From positions 186,001 to 250,000 of the forward strand of contig LLEY01000027.1 in NCBI GenBank assembly GCA_001414485.1: DNA of 64,000 bases, given 5' to 3'. Of the stretch, positions 21,758 to 33,229 are shown piece after piece. This DNA comes from Calycina herbarum. Lineage: Eukaryota > Ascomycota > Leotiomycetes > Helotiales > Pezizellaceae. The translations under genes and the position numbers were made by a program. Below the pieces are notes generated by a model, which saw nothing but the letters and a program-made list of their open reading frames with translations, searched no databases and was not told the DNA's origin. Numbering within the stretch: the first letter of the stretch is position 1; each line of letters opens with the position of its first letter.

Positions 21758-23125
21758 CTATTTCTCAGTACATTCAAGATACTCAATGGACAACCCAAAA
21801 TACTCATTTACCTTGTTAAGAAACGAACTACAATCTGAACAAACACGAGCACCAGGGGAGCTTATCAAAATAACAGCACTTTTGAGCGAAACTGGAGGCG
21901 CATTCTTCGACAAATCGATGAGCTTCTGGTGAGCATCCCGCCTCTTTCTGATCTCGCGTAATTGACGTTGTAGCTTACGGAATTCTCGTACTTCGACATG
22001 GTCTTCCAGTGAAGACATATCGGCAGGGGGAGCAACCAATATCCGCCACAACTCGGTCTGAACGGTTTTGATATCCACTTCAAGCTTCTGGATCATACTT
22101 TTATTTTGAAGAATCCGAGCATTGATCTCAGCGTCTGCAAGTCCCAAAGCTTGTCTTTCCCATTTCTTGTCCATTCGACGTAGCTCAGTTATCAATCTCG
22201 TCCAACTACCTTCCAACTTGCGTAACTCGTACACTAGTTTTTCCCAGGACTGTTCGAGTTTTCGTAGCTCCTGCACCTTTGTTGATTTCCACAAGATCTC
22301 TTCGAGCTTTTTGTCGATATCCACAACTAAACTTTCGTCCTTTTTATCGTGCTGCTTCTCACCTGGAAGAAAAACATGCCGACTTATGAAGTATGCAGTC
22401 AACTGTTTTTCTGCGTGGGAAGCATTGAATCGACCACGTTCATCCTGGTCTTTATCTCGATCCTCAGCTAGGATATGTCCGACAAGTGTTGCAATGTCCA
22501 TAACTTCGTATGTCCAATTCCCGCCAATTTGTTCTCCAGAAGGAGGATGACCCCAGCCGCTCATCGCCATTCTTGACGGGAACGGCTTTCCTCTTTCCAG
22601 TCTCGCTATCGTTTTCCACTCATTTGATATCGTGTAATTCGCAATAGGAGCGCGGAGAATTATAGATGGCGTCCCAAGTGAGACGAATCGTTTGAAGGTG
22701 TAATCTTTGACATCTAGCATCGTTGGTGGATGACCGTAGACAATTTTGCTATTACTGCTCGAGGAAACATTCGCTTGTTTCGAAAACTGGGTCGCCAAAT
22801 CATCGATTTCTTCTGAGGCTTTCTCTGGTTCTGGGTAAACAGCGACGAACCGAGTGCTCTTCTTATCGATTTCGTAGGCAATTTTGCCACTTCCTTCTTC
22901 GAAGGGAAATTTGCATCGGTATAATCTTCGTGGAAGGCATCCCGATATTTCCAGAAATTTCTCGTGGAATTTGACTTTTCTTGTGTCTGGGAGTATGGAA
23001 CTCAAGTGGGGGTGGGGGTGTAGTTTGTCGCAATACGGACACCGAACGCAGAAGCCGCTCGAATCCCACCACAATATATCGATTTCTGGGATGGCATCGT
23101 TTTGTGGCATTGATTCTGTATCCAT
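21758..23125 (-). CDS. Deaminase-fold protein with N-terminal zinc cluster and coiled-coil insertion
   Basis: Single-exon gene of 455 residues. The N-terminus has a treble-cysteine/histidine cluster (C26, C29, C32, H36, H38 in FCVRCPYCDKLHPHPH). HAE at 237-239 in NASHAEKQLTAYFISRH and C429/C432 in SSPGARVCSDCSSFLNKV form the H-x-E ... P-x(n)-C-x2-C signature of the cytidine-deaminase fold: zinc ligands H237, C429 and C432, and proton shuttle E239. This layout resembles a family of uncharacterised fungal proteins with deaminase-like domains. In ordinary deaminases the two halves are tens of residues apart. Here about 190 residues intervene, with three copies of a 14-residue unit (ELRKLEQSWEKLVY, ELRKLEGSWTRLIT, ELRRMDKKWERQAL) and further helices. 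Substrate unknown; DNA, RNA or nucleotide are all possible. Confidence 0.75.
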   Translation of the reverse strand: MDTESMPQNDAIPEIDILWWDSSGFCVRCPYCDKLHPHPHLSSILPDTRKVKFHEKFLEISGCLPRRLYRCKFPFEEGSGKIAYEIDKKSTRFVAVYPEPEKASEEIDDLATQFSKQANVSSSSNSKIVYGHPPTMLDVKDYTFKRFVSLGTPSIILRAPIANYTISNEWKTIARLERGKPFPSRMAMSGWGHPPSGEQIGGNWTYEVMDIATLVGHILAEDRDKDQDERGRFNASHAEKQLTAYFISRHVFLPGEKQHDKKDESLVVDIDKKLEEILWKSTKVQELRKLEQSWEKLVYELRKLEGSWTRLITELRRMDKKWERQALGLADAEINARILQNKSMIQKLEVDIKTVQTELWRILVAPPADMSSLEDHVEVREFRKLQRQLREIRKRRDAHQKLIDLSKNAPPVSLKSAVILISSPGARVCSDCSSFLNKVNEYFGLSIEYLECTEK

Positions 23126-23387
23126 GTGGAGCTATGCTCGGGTTGAAATGTTGAAGTACTGAAGAAAGATTTCGCGATGGATCCAACTACAAATTGAAAG
23201 CACATTTCTCATCGTGAGGGTGCTCCAGGTTAATGAAACAGAAATGAACTAAGAATAGACTGTAGCCAATCTAATTTTCATGGAACACGGGATGGAACTC
23301 CAGCCGCAGTGTAACTTTCCAGGTTGTATGTATTGACACTTCCCAATTGGGACCGCTCACGTGACGCATTTTCTGCAGCATGGCCAC
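23126..23387. other. 5' flank of the deaminase-like gene
   Basis: Promoter side of the deaminase-like gene, ending at the first recognisable piece of the tandem array. Confidence 0.4.
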
Positions 23388-24890
23388 CCCCTCTTACAGT
23401 CCTCATTACTCAACCTCCGCGCATCGCAATAGTAAAAATGCTGAAGAAATAATTGCGCATTGGCTTGAAGAATAAATTAAAAAAAGAAACAGAACTTTAC
23501 GACATCCTACAAACTTCTAAGAGTAGTCTAATTGGTGTGCATTTCCCTTCGCGAAAAGCTTTGGTGGTGGTGCACGCAAAACCCAGCTGCCCTCACGACG
23601 ACCCCGATTACACAACAACAACACTTTCCGACCCTTTGATAATTGACTATGAGCTTCCTTATATACCTACGTTTATATAACCCCAGTTGGTAGAACTTTG
23701 GGAGCTGTCGTAAACTTTTGGGAGGGTATACTTGCGCGCGTGTCGATTTCGCTACCGGTTTTGGTGGTGGCACACGCAAAATATATCTCCCCCTCCTAGC
23801 CTAAATTACTCAACATCAACGCTTTGAGATCGTTAGATATTATATCACATGCTTCCTTATATATCTAAGTCTATATATATCACTTTGTAGAAAATTGGGG
23901 GCAGATCCAAAGATTCCCGAGCTATATAACTTTAACACTTCGTTTTCGCTAGTAGCAGCGCACGTAAAACCCACCCTCTCTCTCAGCCTTAATTACTCAA
24001 CAACGGCTTTTTGGGATCGTTAGATAATTGATCCCAAGCTTCATTATATATATTAGATTTGATAAAACCACATACTAAAAAATTGGGGGCCGACCCAGAG
24101 ATTCCCGAGCTATACGACTCTATTATGTCATTTTCGCTAATAATTTTGGTAGTGATACACGCAAAACCTTCCTCCCAACCACAATTACGCAACAACCACT
24201 TTTTAGGATCGTTAAATAATCGATCCTAAGCTTCTTTATATACCTAAATCTATATTAAAGCACTTATTAGAGTTTTGGGAGCCGACCCAACAATTTTAGA
24301 GCGCTTCCTTTTCGCGAAAGTCGTTGGTGGTGGTGCACGCAAAACTCAGCCTCCCTTACAACCCCGATTACTCAACAACCGCGTTTTGGGATTGTTAGAT
24401 AATTGATTCTAAGCTTCCTTATCTATAGTTAGTTCGATAAAAACAATCAGCAAAATTTTGGGGCCAGACCCAAGGTTTTTAGAGCTCTAGGCTTCCCTTT
24501 CGCTGGTGGTGGTGTACGCGAAACCCACGCTCCCTTACAACCCCGGTCAATCAACAACAACACTTTCCGATGGCTAGTGTGTTGAAGGAATGCGTTTTGA
24601 ATGTTTTACTTTGAAAAATCAAGGCGGTAAAACTTTGGGAGCTGTCGTAAGAATTTTACAGTATGCTGAATGTGTGGCGCTTTCGGCAAGGCAATTTGGT
24701 AGTGGTGCACGCAAAAGATACCCTCCCTAACACCTCCAACTACTCAACCTCATCGTTTTGCGCTAATTGCAGAATTAAGGATACGATTCCGTATATATCA
24801 CGTATTCAGTTGCACAAGAAAATTACAACTTTACGACATCACACAAGCCCTCTCTTTGTGCGAGTAGTAATGCGTACCGGCAGCGGACGC
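23388..24890. repeat. Tandem array of about 190-bp units
   Basis: Seven well-recognisable units share the box GGTGGTGGTGCACGCAAAAC, at about 23571, 23771, 23959, 24157, 24334, 24514 and 24707 (spacing 177-200 bp). Each unit continues with a CCCTTACAACCCCGATTACT-like block, an ATCGTTAGATAATTGAT-like block, CTTCCTTATATA, and AAATTTTGGGGGCCGACCC. The left part (23388-23530) and right part (24715-24890) contain only some of the blocks. Units differ by many substitutions, so the array is old. Frames crossing it differ from unit to unit, which argues against coding. Confidence 0.85.
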
Positions 24891-26640
24891 CACTGCAAGT
24901 TCAATCAGTACAAAACAGAAGGCATAGAAAAAGCTCTTTTCAATTTTCAGTATAAAGTAATGCTCGCATCAATAAACTGGCTTTTTACGGGCCAACTTGG
25001 ACTTTGTGTGCGTTTTCTGGAGGCATCTTTAACTACCCATATATGCGAACTTGTAACTTCCATTCCACTCCACCATAGAAGTTCCAAGAAGCGCGAACTA
25101 GATTTTGAGTTTATCCTTATCTAATAACTCTTCTTGAAAGTCGGGTTTATCTTTCCGACTCCCTGGGAAGATTATTTGTTCGTTGTAAGATATGGTCATC
25201 ATGCGCCATACACATTTGCCGAGAAATATGTGAACCTGCACCCCAGCTCCCTCGCCAACTTTACAATGAAAAACCCCGGAAAATCACTCTCGTATACTTT
25301 ACATCCTAAATAATCATCCTTTCGAGTTACATTTTTTTTCCGACTCCCTGGAGACATTTTGTGGCTGTTGAAAAAGTCTCTGTTGAGAGGAAGCGTCGGC
25401 GAAATATCGGCTCTATTTCCAGCTGCGCATCACCAGCCGCATCACTGTCTACACTTCATCATATTCACATGTTTGACTTGTTCAAACTCTCGCTAAAACC
25501 ATCGAGCATTCAACTACTTTACGTAGTAGTAAACTCATATTATTCAGTAGTTTAAGGATACTCATTTTCCATTTCTCCTCTTGCTTGCAAAAGCTGCACT
25601 CAAAACTAGTACGTACACTGCCTTAACGTTGTTGCCACCCTATAAAAGCAACTTTCTAAGCTTTTGAGCCTTCAAAGATCTCCCGGTTTATTTACCCATG
25701 GTGAAAGATTGTATCGGGTGTCTCGACTGTAAAAAGCTTTGTTCTATATTTTCAATATTGGGACAGGAACGATCATAGAGTGTATATAGTCCAGGACCGG
25801 CTTCACTCCTCCCACATGAATACAACCGGTTCATTACACCCATCCCTACAACGCTCGTCAAACGAAAAGGAGGGGGAGAAACGCTCATCGGTATTCCAGC
25901 GTGACTGTCGTTTCTTTTGTCACTGTCGAATTGCATTCTTCAATTACTTTACGAGGTGTACTTCAAATGTCATTCGTGAAAAAGAATGGTGCACCTTATT
26001 GACTAGCAAACTTCGAAAGTTGGAGAAGAAAACTTTTCAAATATCAAGGCTCAGTGTTTTACTGCGTTTACAGTATCTAACTTGTAAATCCGAGCAATTC
26101 AAGGTAGTACTATGGAATCAAAACCAATGTATATAAACATCCGACTTAGATCATAACCAAACTACCATGAGATTAAACCAGAGTGATCAGCTTTGAACAA
26201 GTTCTAAATTGCTTTTTATACTAGTGAGCCAACGTCAGTTTTTCTCGTTGTAGCTATCTTTTCTCCCTATCGGTCTCGTTGCTTCTTTTGAGGCCTTTCT
26301 TAAATAGCTTGAATTCTTAGTTATCATCACGGCCTCCTTAATTTCTCATTCACAAAGAAAGAAGAAGAGCTGCTCATGCTTTGAAGTTCTGTATCAGCCG
26401 TTCCCTGGAACGAACAAATCTTGCTGGATCTTCATCTCTTACTACAGTCGCCACAAGCAAGAAGAGAATTCTAGAAGACCCAGTAAGGTTCCATGGCGCA
26501 AGGGTTCATGTGATTTACAGTCGATCGTTTTCCTGTTGTCGAACTATAAAACTTCTCCCATTACTCGTGTTGGACTGCAACAAGACACTGATACTTAATA
26601 AGATTATAGTTTTAGATCAGGCCTGAACAGGTTCTAACTC
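24891..26640. repeat. Diverged continuation of the 190-bp repeat region
   Basis: Weaker repetition continues after the array. The box TTTCCGACTCCCTGG occurs near 25151 and 25338, 187 bp apart, with related flanks. ACTACTTTACG/ATTACTTTACG variants occur near 25511 and 25941. A GAACARGTTCTAA box occurs near 26197 and 26626. No convincing gene. The frame at 24663-25124 begins inside a repeat unit. Confidence 0.4.
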
Positions 26641-27939
26641 TAAGAGACTAGAGAAACGTCTCATTCTCAGTTCCCTCGCACCCCGTGGCTGGGCTCTGGG
26701 TAAAGGTGTCTGTATAGCTCTTGATTTTACTGGCCATGGTATATTTAATAAACCGATATGTGTATCTGATCTCAGCTTATTGGTTGAGGCAAGAACTAGT
26801 TGGCTTCCAGGTACTGATTCTGAGTCCCTTCGTCGTCACCAAACTTCGTCCTTATATACCTCAACGTGAAAACCTGTCTCCTTCTTTTTGAGCCTCTTGA
26901 AATCGGTTGAAGGACGTAAATTAAGTCCGTATTGTTGCCCCTACTTTCGAGGCACGTTGCTGAGAGTTTTATTCCATGGGTTCAAATAATTCCTTTGAGA
27001 GCATCGAAAAAGCAACAGGCCGCAACCCGTCTGGGAACTGAGAGTCTTGAAGTTGATAATATTTTGTTATTTGAATTGACTATATACTGAACGGGCGACG
27101 TGAGCGTTGAAGAAAGTTCATTCTACATAAATCTCCGCGGCACATCTTGGACGTATATGAACTCTGGGGATTCTCCATGCCCCCCCACCCTTTTTTTTAA
27201 CAAGTTGCGAAACCAAGAAACACGAGCGAGGTCCCTTTGGAACACGATGCTTTGCAGCAAAAGAAGAGATTGTATCATTCAAATATCTTTGGAACGCTTA
27301 CTTTGACTTACGCGGAGTTTCTGAAGTCATCGGGTGCGATTTGTCATCTAGCGATGTTGATGTTGAAGGGTTTGCTTTCGATTTTTAACCTACTGTCGAA
27401 AGTATTATACACAAACTCGTATCACTTTACCAAAACTCCACTTTTCTAGCAGCTTCAACGAGTTGAAGAATCTATCTTGCTGTCCAATTCCTCAACTACA
27501 GTAAGAGTTTGAATATGGTCTCGTTGCCGATCATATATGTCGGCGTAAGGTGCACTTGCTGAAGATGCGCTTGAGGTATTTTCTTTGACAGTAGAAGCAT
27601 AGATAAGTTGCAGTGTACTCGTTAGCTGAGAACTGTTTTCTGTACTTATGGAATAGAGGTAATGTCAAGTCTCAAAATACTTTCGCTAAGGCTTGCTTGC
27701 TACCTCAAAACTCCCTAGAAATGGTGGTAATATACCAATGTTGCACGAAAGGAAAGTGGCAATAAGTCTTCCTTTCTCTAATATTCCAAGAGAAAGATGC
27801 TTCAGAAAACCCCTAATTACTTTCTCCTCCGGTCATCTCTCAACCTAAAATACCACTCCAAATAAAACCAGCCTCCACCACATATTTCCCCTTTAGAGCT
27901 CCCAAAAGTACACAGTACAAATAACATATGGCTCCTCGT
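26641..27939. other. Intergenic, no gene seen
   Basis: AT-rich, with short frames only. The last part is the 3' flank of the permease gene. Confidence 0.45.
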
Positions 27940-30143
27940 CTAACTCCACAAAATACCAGCCCATTTCTTCCACCCACTCTTCTTCTTCGGCAAAGGCTCC
28001 GGATTCGCCGCCGCAATATCAAGGAAGTGGCGAATTGGTATAGACTCCAAGGGTACAATTTTCGTCTTCTTGATATATTTGTAGACGAAATATAAGATGA
28101 AGATGAGGGGGATGTTTACATATGAGGAGATGAAAAGTTCAGTGTCCCAACTATTAATATTAGCCCAATTCCACGAAAGCGGGAGAAGTGGAGGGAGGAA
28201 AGAGAATCATAAACTCACTGCCCCTTAACAAAAGCCAAATAGCCCCCCGTAAAAAGCAACACCGTAAAACTGATAAGACTCATCCAAGCCAAATACGGCT
28301 GCAATGGGCCCTTCCAGGGTAATTCTTTCCTATCAATCCCTTGTTTCTTCATGCCGTAATAGAATCGTAGATACACTATGCAAATGATGATAAAATGGAT
28401 AAGCGAGGCGACGGAAACGAGATCTTGGAGCCAGGAGAAAACCGTTGATGCGGAGTCAGAGATGGTCATGAAACCTAGACACATGAAGAGGGAGATGAAT
28501 GATACTGCGACATAGGGTATTCCCATTCTGTTGGTTCGGAGGAAGATCTTAGGGGCGTGGCGGTGGTGTGCCATTCCGTAGAGGGTGCGAGAGGCGCCTA
28601 GAAGACCTGAGAGGGAATATTAGGGGTCATTGAGCGTGAAGGGATGGGACTTGAGATGGTTTGGAGGATAGGTCTTTCGAAAGGGCCGACTTACCAGAAT
28701 TACCAGAAGACCAAGCAGAAGTGAGAACAACCGCATTGATAATCGAAGGCACGACTTTAATACCCGCTCTGGTAGCAGCGATAACGAAAGGACTCTGAGC
28801 AGCAGTCCCTGTCGACTGTAAAAGATCCTTATCATTGCTTGGAACAATAAGGCCAACCATGAATATAGAAAGCACTTCAAATTTGTTAGGTTTCCTTCCT
28901 AGCCACATCTGGATATATGAACTCACTGTAAAATATCGTCACGCGAAAGAAGATTCTCTTTGCAGCAATCGGAATATTTCTTCTCGGAGATTGTGTTTCT
29001 GCGGCTGCGAGAGAGATATTCTCAATTCCAGCGTAAGCATAAACTGCATTCGAGAAGGTAGTATAGAACCCCATGAATTGTCCCAAAGCACCCGTATACC
29101 CGAGATAATCAACGAAAGGACCTGGGTTTCGCCAGTATTGGAAGCCGTATGTATGGTTATCTGGTCCTCCACCGCATGTAATAATAAGAGCCTTTCTTGG
29201 TAATCAGCAAAAGTCATTTTCTCGCCAAACAAAAGGGGGGAATGTCACCATAATGTTTAGCCCAATAATCAGAAGAATCTTTAAGCTTGCGAAGGTGAAC
29301 TCCAATTCCCCGTATACCCTTACAAACAACAGGTTACTGATGATAAGCAAGATGCCAAAAATGGTGATCCATGCTGGTGATGGAACATGTGTATTCCAAA
29401 ACTCCATTATCACAGCCTTTATATAATTAGCAATGTCAACGTATATATCAATGAATATCTATTGCTCACCGCCGCTACAATTTCCGCTGGTAAGCTAACC
29501 ATATAGGAGTACAAGGAGTTCCATCCTTGAGCAAAGGAAAGCGCTGGGTCGACGAAGTACTCGGCATGTCGGATAATGGCTCCGCTGAGTGGGATGAGTG
29601 CACTGTTGATAAATTTGTTAGTCGAGATTATTTATAAAGCGGAGAAAGAGAAGAAAGAGAAGAAAAAGAGAAATAAATACCTTAGTTCAGCAATACTGAG
29701 TACCACACCCGTCACCAAAACACCAACAAACGAATATCCCATACTTCAAACCATCAGCCTACGCTTCCCGCATAACAACAGCTTGCAACTTACAAAGCAC
29801 CCAAAGGTCCACCCCTCGCAAGAGCCTTCCCAGATCCAAGAAACAATCCAGTACCAATAGTCCCAGCCAAAGCAATCATCTGAATATGTCTCTGTCCAAG
29901 TCCGCGTCTACCAATTCCATAATCAGTATACATCCAAACACACACACTCACCATACGCAAACAAGAGAAAGTGAAGGGAGGAAAATACCTCAATTCCTTC
30001 GTCTCCCCAAACTCAATAACCTCACTCTCCGCCAAAGTCTCCTCAACCACAAACCCTGCACCCTTCTCCCCACCTTTCTTCTCATCATACTCCCCTCTTT
30101 CAGGGTCCGAAGACGAATATTCCGGTATTTCTGTCATGGCCAT
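27940..30143 (-). CDS. Amino-acid permease, AAT/YAT family
   Basis: Nine exons: 30143-29989, 29907-29794, 29743-29681, 29602-29470, 29416-29249, 29191-28927, 28874-28695, 28606-28219 and 28150-27940. All phases agree and give 558 residues. The hydrophilic N-terminus is followed by the family signature [39 protein letters not shown] (helix 1). Later blocks are SALIPLSGAIIRHAEYFVDPALSFAQGWN, SYMVSLPAEIVAAAVIMEFWN, YAGIENISLAAAETQSPRRNIPIA and GNSGLLGASRTLYGMAHHRHAPKIF. The expected 12 membrane helices and a short cytoplasmic tail (KKTKIVPLESIPIRHFLD) are present. The protein imports amino acids by proton symport at the plasma membrane. Amino-acid specificity cannot be read. The last intron starts with GTGAGT one base before an apparent stop; the exon beyond restores the standard C-terminus. 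Confidence 0.92.
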
Positions 30144-32196
30144 GATGTAATAGCGCAGAAACAAAACAAAACAAATATACCAACTAATCTTGTACCTCCG
30201 TACTCGAGATATCAAAGAAGAAACGAGAAGAGGGGGTTTCTAGAAAAATCCAAGAGGCGCACCATCTACTTGATGTAACATACCTTATCCGAAGAACCGC
30301 ATCAAAATCCTATAGCACAAAAGAGAAAGAGATACAAGAAAATGGTGTGCCACCCTACAGAATCGGTCCTTCAGGGTTGAGCTGCAGAAGAAGATACTGG
30401 GAAGTGATAAGGACATCCCCGCACCAGCACCCCTCATTCCAGAAGCAATCACTTGGTATTTACTCCTTGCTGCAGATCGTCTGTTGTTTTTTCGGTAGAT
30501 GGGACGGGGAATTGACTCGTTGATTGCTCATTGACAAAATCGGGAAGGCTGCTCGTGGCTCGTATATCTGGGCGAGGTATTGGATTAATACCCTGCTCTT
30601 CAAATTGATGAACGAGTCGAACGACCAGTGGCAGTACAAAGGTAACTGCACTCATTCTGCGCCATATCGGTGCGATCGTTTGAATACCAAGAAAACGAAG
30701 CAATATCAAGCATCACCCCGCCGAGACTCCCTCCCACGTCGATCCACCACCCACCTTCCCACTTTGTCCTTCCTCGTCTTGGTATTCCAATTCTGCACCA
30801 CGAACATTCGATTCCGGGGAATCTTCTGGCGAGAGAGCTGTAGAAGGGCAACAAACACCAAATCAAACGAATTTGCGGCCAGTTCGTGATACTTCACATA
30901 CAGCCCAGCAGCCAAAACCAAGCTGTGCTACCCACCCATCTGGACAAACAACATTCCCCCCCAAACCCCCCGAGTCCAGCCTCACAACCATACACACGAA
31001 CAAACAAAGAGCCTTAAAAAACGCCGAGGGGAAAGGAGAGAGATCGATAATGCATTCAGAACCCTCTATATCTTCTTATCAGTTATAGCATATCCTGCAG
31101 CATATCACGTCTTCCTCGGTACGAATCCACGCATCCAACCCCACATGGCAGATTCGACAGGCTAGACTGGCTAGACAGGCTAAACTACTTCATGTAGCAC
31201 CGTGGCAAGGAATGATAAGGAACGATAGGTCCCCCTCTCGCTCCCTTCGCATTTCAAGAACATGGATGGTGGGGTGAGGAAATGGTGTGTACTTGCCAAC
31301 CCCTCCCATTTTCGAAAAAGATGTTTGTACAACCAGAACACCCCCAGCCCAAAATTAAACTTGTGGAAACTGTAAGCATTACCCTGCAAACACACCCCTT
31401 CAAGAAACTAGACCAATCCTAGATGTTCGCAGAGTATTCCCTCCCCCAAAACTTCTCTTACAGAAAAAACAAATACAACCTCCTGAATGAAAGTGGCGCA
31501 AAAGCAGAAAGAAAAATCAAAGAAAGAGACAAAGTCCAAATTAATAAAAAGAGAAATATAGCCACACCCACGCGTAAGAGTGAAATACCCAAAGATTTCC
31601 AGACTGGGTATCGTGGAAAACACCACACAGAAAGAGAAAATTTCATGGCCTCGATGAGAACCACCAGTGGATGCCACGATCACGTCGAACACGAAAGATG
31701 AAATACCTGCGTTGAGAAGCGCCGAGCTGAAGCCCTGCACAGGTATACAATAAAAGACGAACAAAACATTGTGAACCCAAGAGAGAAAATCTCAAAGAAG
31801 AAGACAAAAACATGGCTACCAATGTAACACGACTTCGTGAAATACCCGCTCCCGGATGAGGGAGGCTCTACTTATATTTAATAAGAGGTGGCACGCAGTT
31901 CACCCGACTACCCAAGCCCTCCAAGTGAGACACAATAAATCAAAAGCAAACTAGTCATGCAGGAAAAAAGGCCATGTTCATTTTAATGCCAATTACAATC
32001 ATACATAAAAACCCCAACAGACCTCGAAATCAAGAAAACTCCATGCGTGCGAAAATGCAGCTACTCGGTATCCACCAAAGTCAAGACGGGAACCCATGAT
32101 TTGGAAGAACGATTTTCCCAGTAAACGCCATGAATATTCATAATTCCCAGAAGTTGCTTGTTTTTTTTTCCCCCTTCCCGCGAAAAGATACATCGA
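30144..32196. other. Intergenic, no gene seen
   Basis: About 2 kb between the permease start and the antizyme stop. CT-rich and GGCTAGACT-like short repeats occur around 31150-31190. No supported gene. Confidence 0.5.
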
Positions 32197-33229
32197 CTAA
32201 ACTTCCATGCCCAAGAAAAGCCACTTGTCGCTCGTAACATCCAAGCTGCCAGCCCAGAGATCGAGGGTAACAGCCTCAAAGCCAACCCATCGAAGACTCT
32301 TCAAGAATACCTTGCGATCGACCTCTTGTACCGAACGGTCAACGCAGACTACGACTTGGGAGACGGCGAAGACGGTTTCGGCGAGTTCGATTAATGCCAT
32401 AAGACTATTTTCTGTTAGAAAAGTGAATATTGCGAGTGTATGGAGAACTCACCCTTGCTTCAAATCCCTTCCAATGACCGCAGAATCGAAGAATGCAAAT
32501 AAAGATTTATTCTCTCCATTTCCACCCACGAATCCACGAAAGCTACATCCACCAGCATAGTCCCAGACCTCGATCCAAGCATCGATATCCTGACCTTGGC
32601 CATGACCAGCAAAGTATCCGTAGTTTTGATGTTGCACAGATAGATCCTCCCTAGAAGGAGTTGATTGTGAATGATTTATGTTATGCGTATCCATTCCGAA
32701 TGAGCCACTACTCGATGATGATCCTCCTTCACCGAAGAAAACATCTTTCATGGTCTCGCAGAAGAGTCTCTCACACTCTTCCCGGATATAGTACGTTGCC
32801 CCCTCCGGACGCTTGCTCTGTCTAGCTCTGCCATGTGTATCGTTGTCGCGCGATTTGGTTGACTTGGATATGAGCGCGAGCTCGTTGGCCGAGGTGAGAG
32901 CAGCTAGAGGGGGACTCGAAGGTGGTGAAGGTAGCCCTGAATTCCAGGTTCGGACCTCAGGGATACCACTGTGCCCCGCCGGCGCCGGTAGTGGAGTAAT
33001 CTGGGGATGAGGTTAGTATTTGGCCTTGGTAGTTAATCGTGGAGTAGATAAAGCGATGACAATCGTTGGTTGGGTAGTTCTTGGTGTAGGGATGACGGTA
33101 CTTACGGAATCCGCTGAGGCGGGAAGAAGAGTCTACGCAATAAGCGCTGGCGAGAACATTGGCAGTACGTCCAACACTCTCGCCATTGCGATTACTCGTA
33201 CTATGACTTTGGTTTTTACTGGAAGACAT
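32197..33229 (-). CDS. OAZ: Ornithine decarboxylase antizyme, expressed by +1 frameshifting
   Basis: Three exons: 33229-33106, 33000-32453 and 32404-32197. ORF1 (ATG 33229) encodes 55 residues ending GAGGAQWYP and stops at TGA 32959-32957. ORF2 is one base ahead and stays open from 32958 to the stop at 32197. It gives 237 residues that contain the antizyme domain: AWIEVWDYAGGCSFRGFVGG, KSLFAFFDSAVIGRDLKQG, LMALIELAETV, VVVCVDRSVQE, LKSLRWVGFEAVTLDLWA and SDKWLFLGMEV. A +1 slip at CCC-TGA joins both into 292 residues. Antizyme binds ornithine decarboxylase, directs it to the proteasome and limits polyamine uptake, and polyamines stimulate the slip, so it is an autoregulatory sensor. Introns are 105 and 48 bp with good consensus; the first has a CTAAC branch site. 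There is no sign of decay around the break. Confidence 0.95.
32954..32968 (-). promoter_or_regulatory. OAZ: Programmed +1 ribosomal frameshift site (TGG TAT CCC TGA GGT)
   Basis: The ORF1 stop TGA lies at 32959-32957, preceded by CCC (32962-32960) and TGG TAT. Skipping the T at 32959 makes the next codon GAG and opens ORF2. The tryptophan codon two codons before the slip codon matches the common antizyme context TGG TGY TCC TGA. Here the slip codon is CCC rather than TCC. In antizyme mRNAs the ribosome shifts when polyamines slow termination at this stop. Confidence 0.93.

Noticed and set aside
23571..24720. Possible CRISPR-like array
   Set aside because: Units are about 190 bp, diverged along their whole length and lack a repeat/unique-spacer alternation; the genome is eukaryotic.
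24663..25124. 153-codon open frame
   Set aside because: Begins inside a tandem repeat unit whose sister units are not open in that frame.
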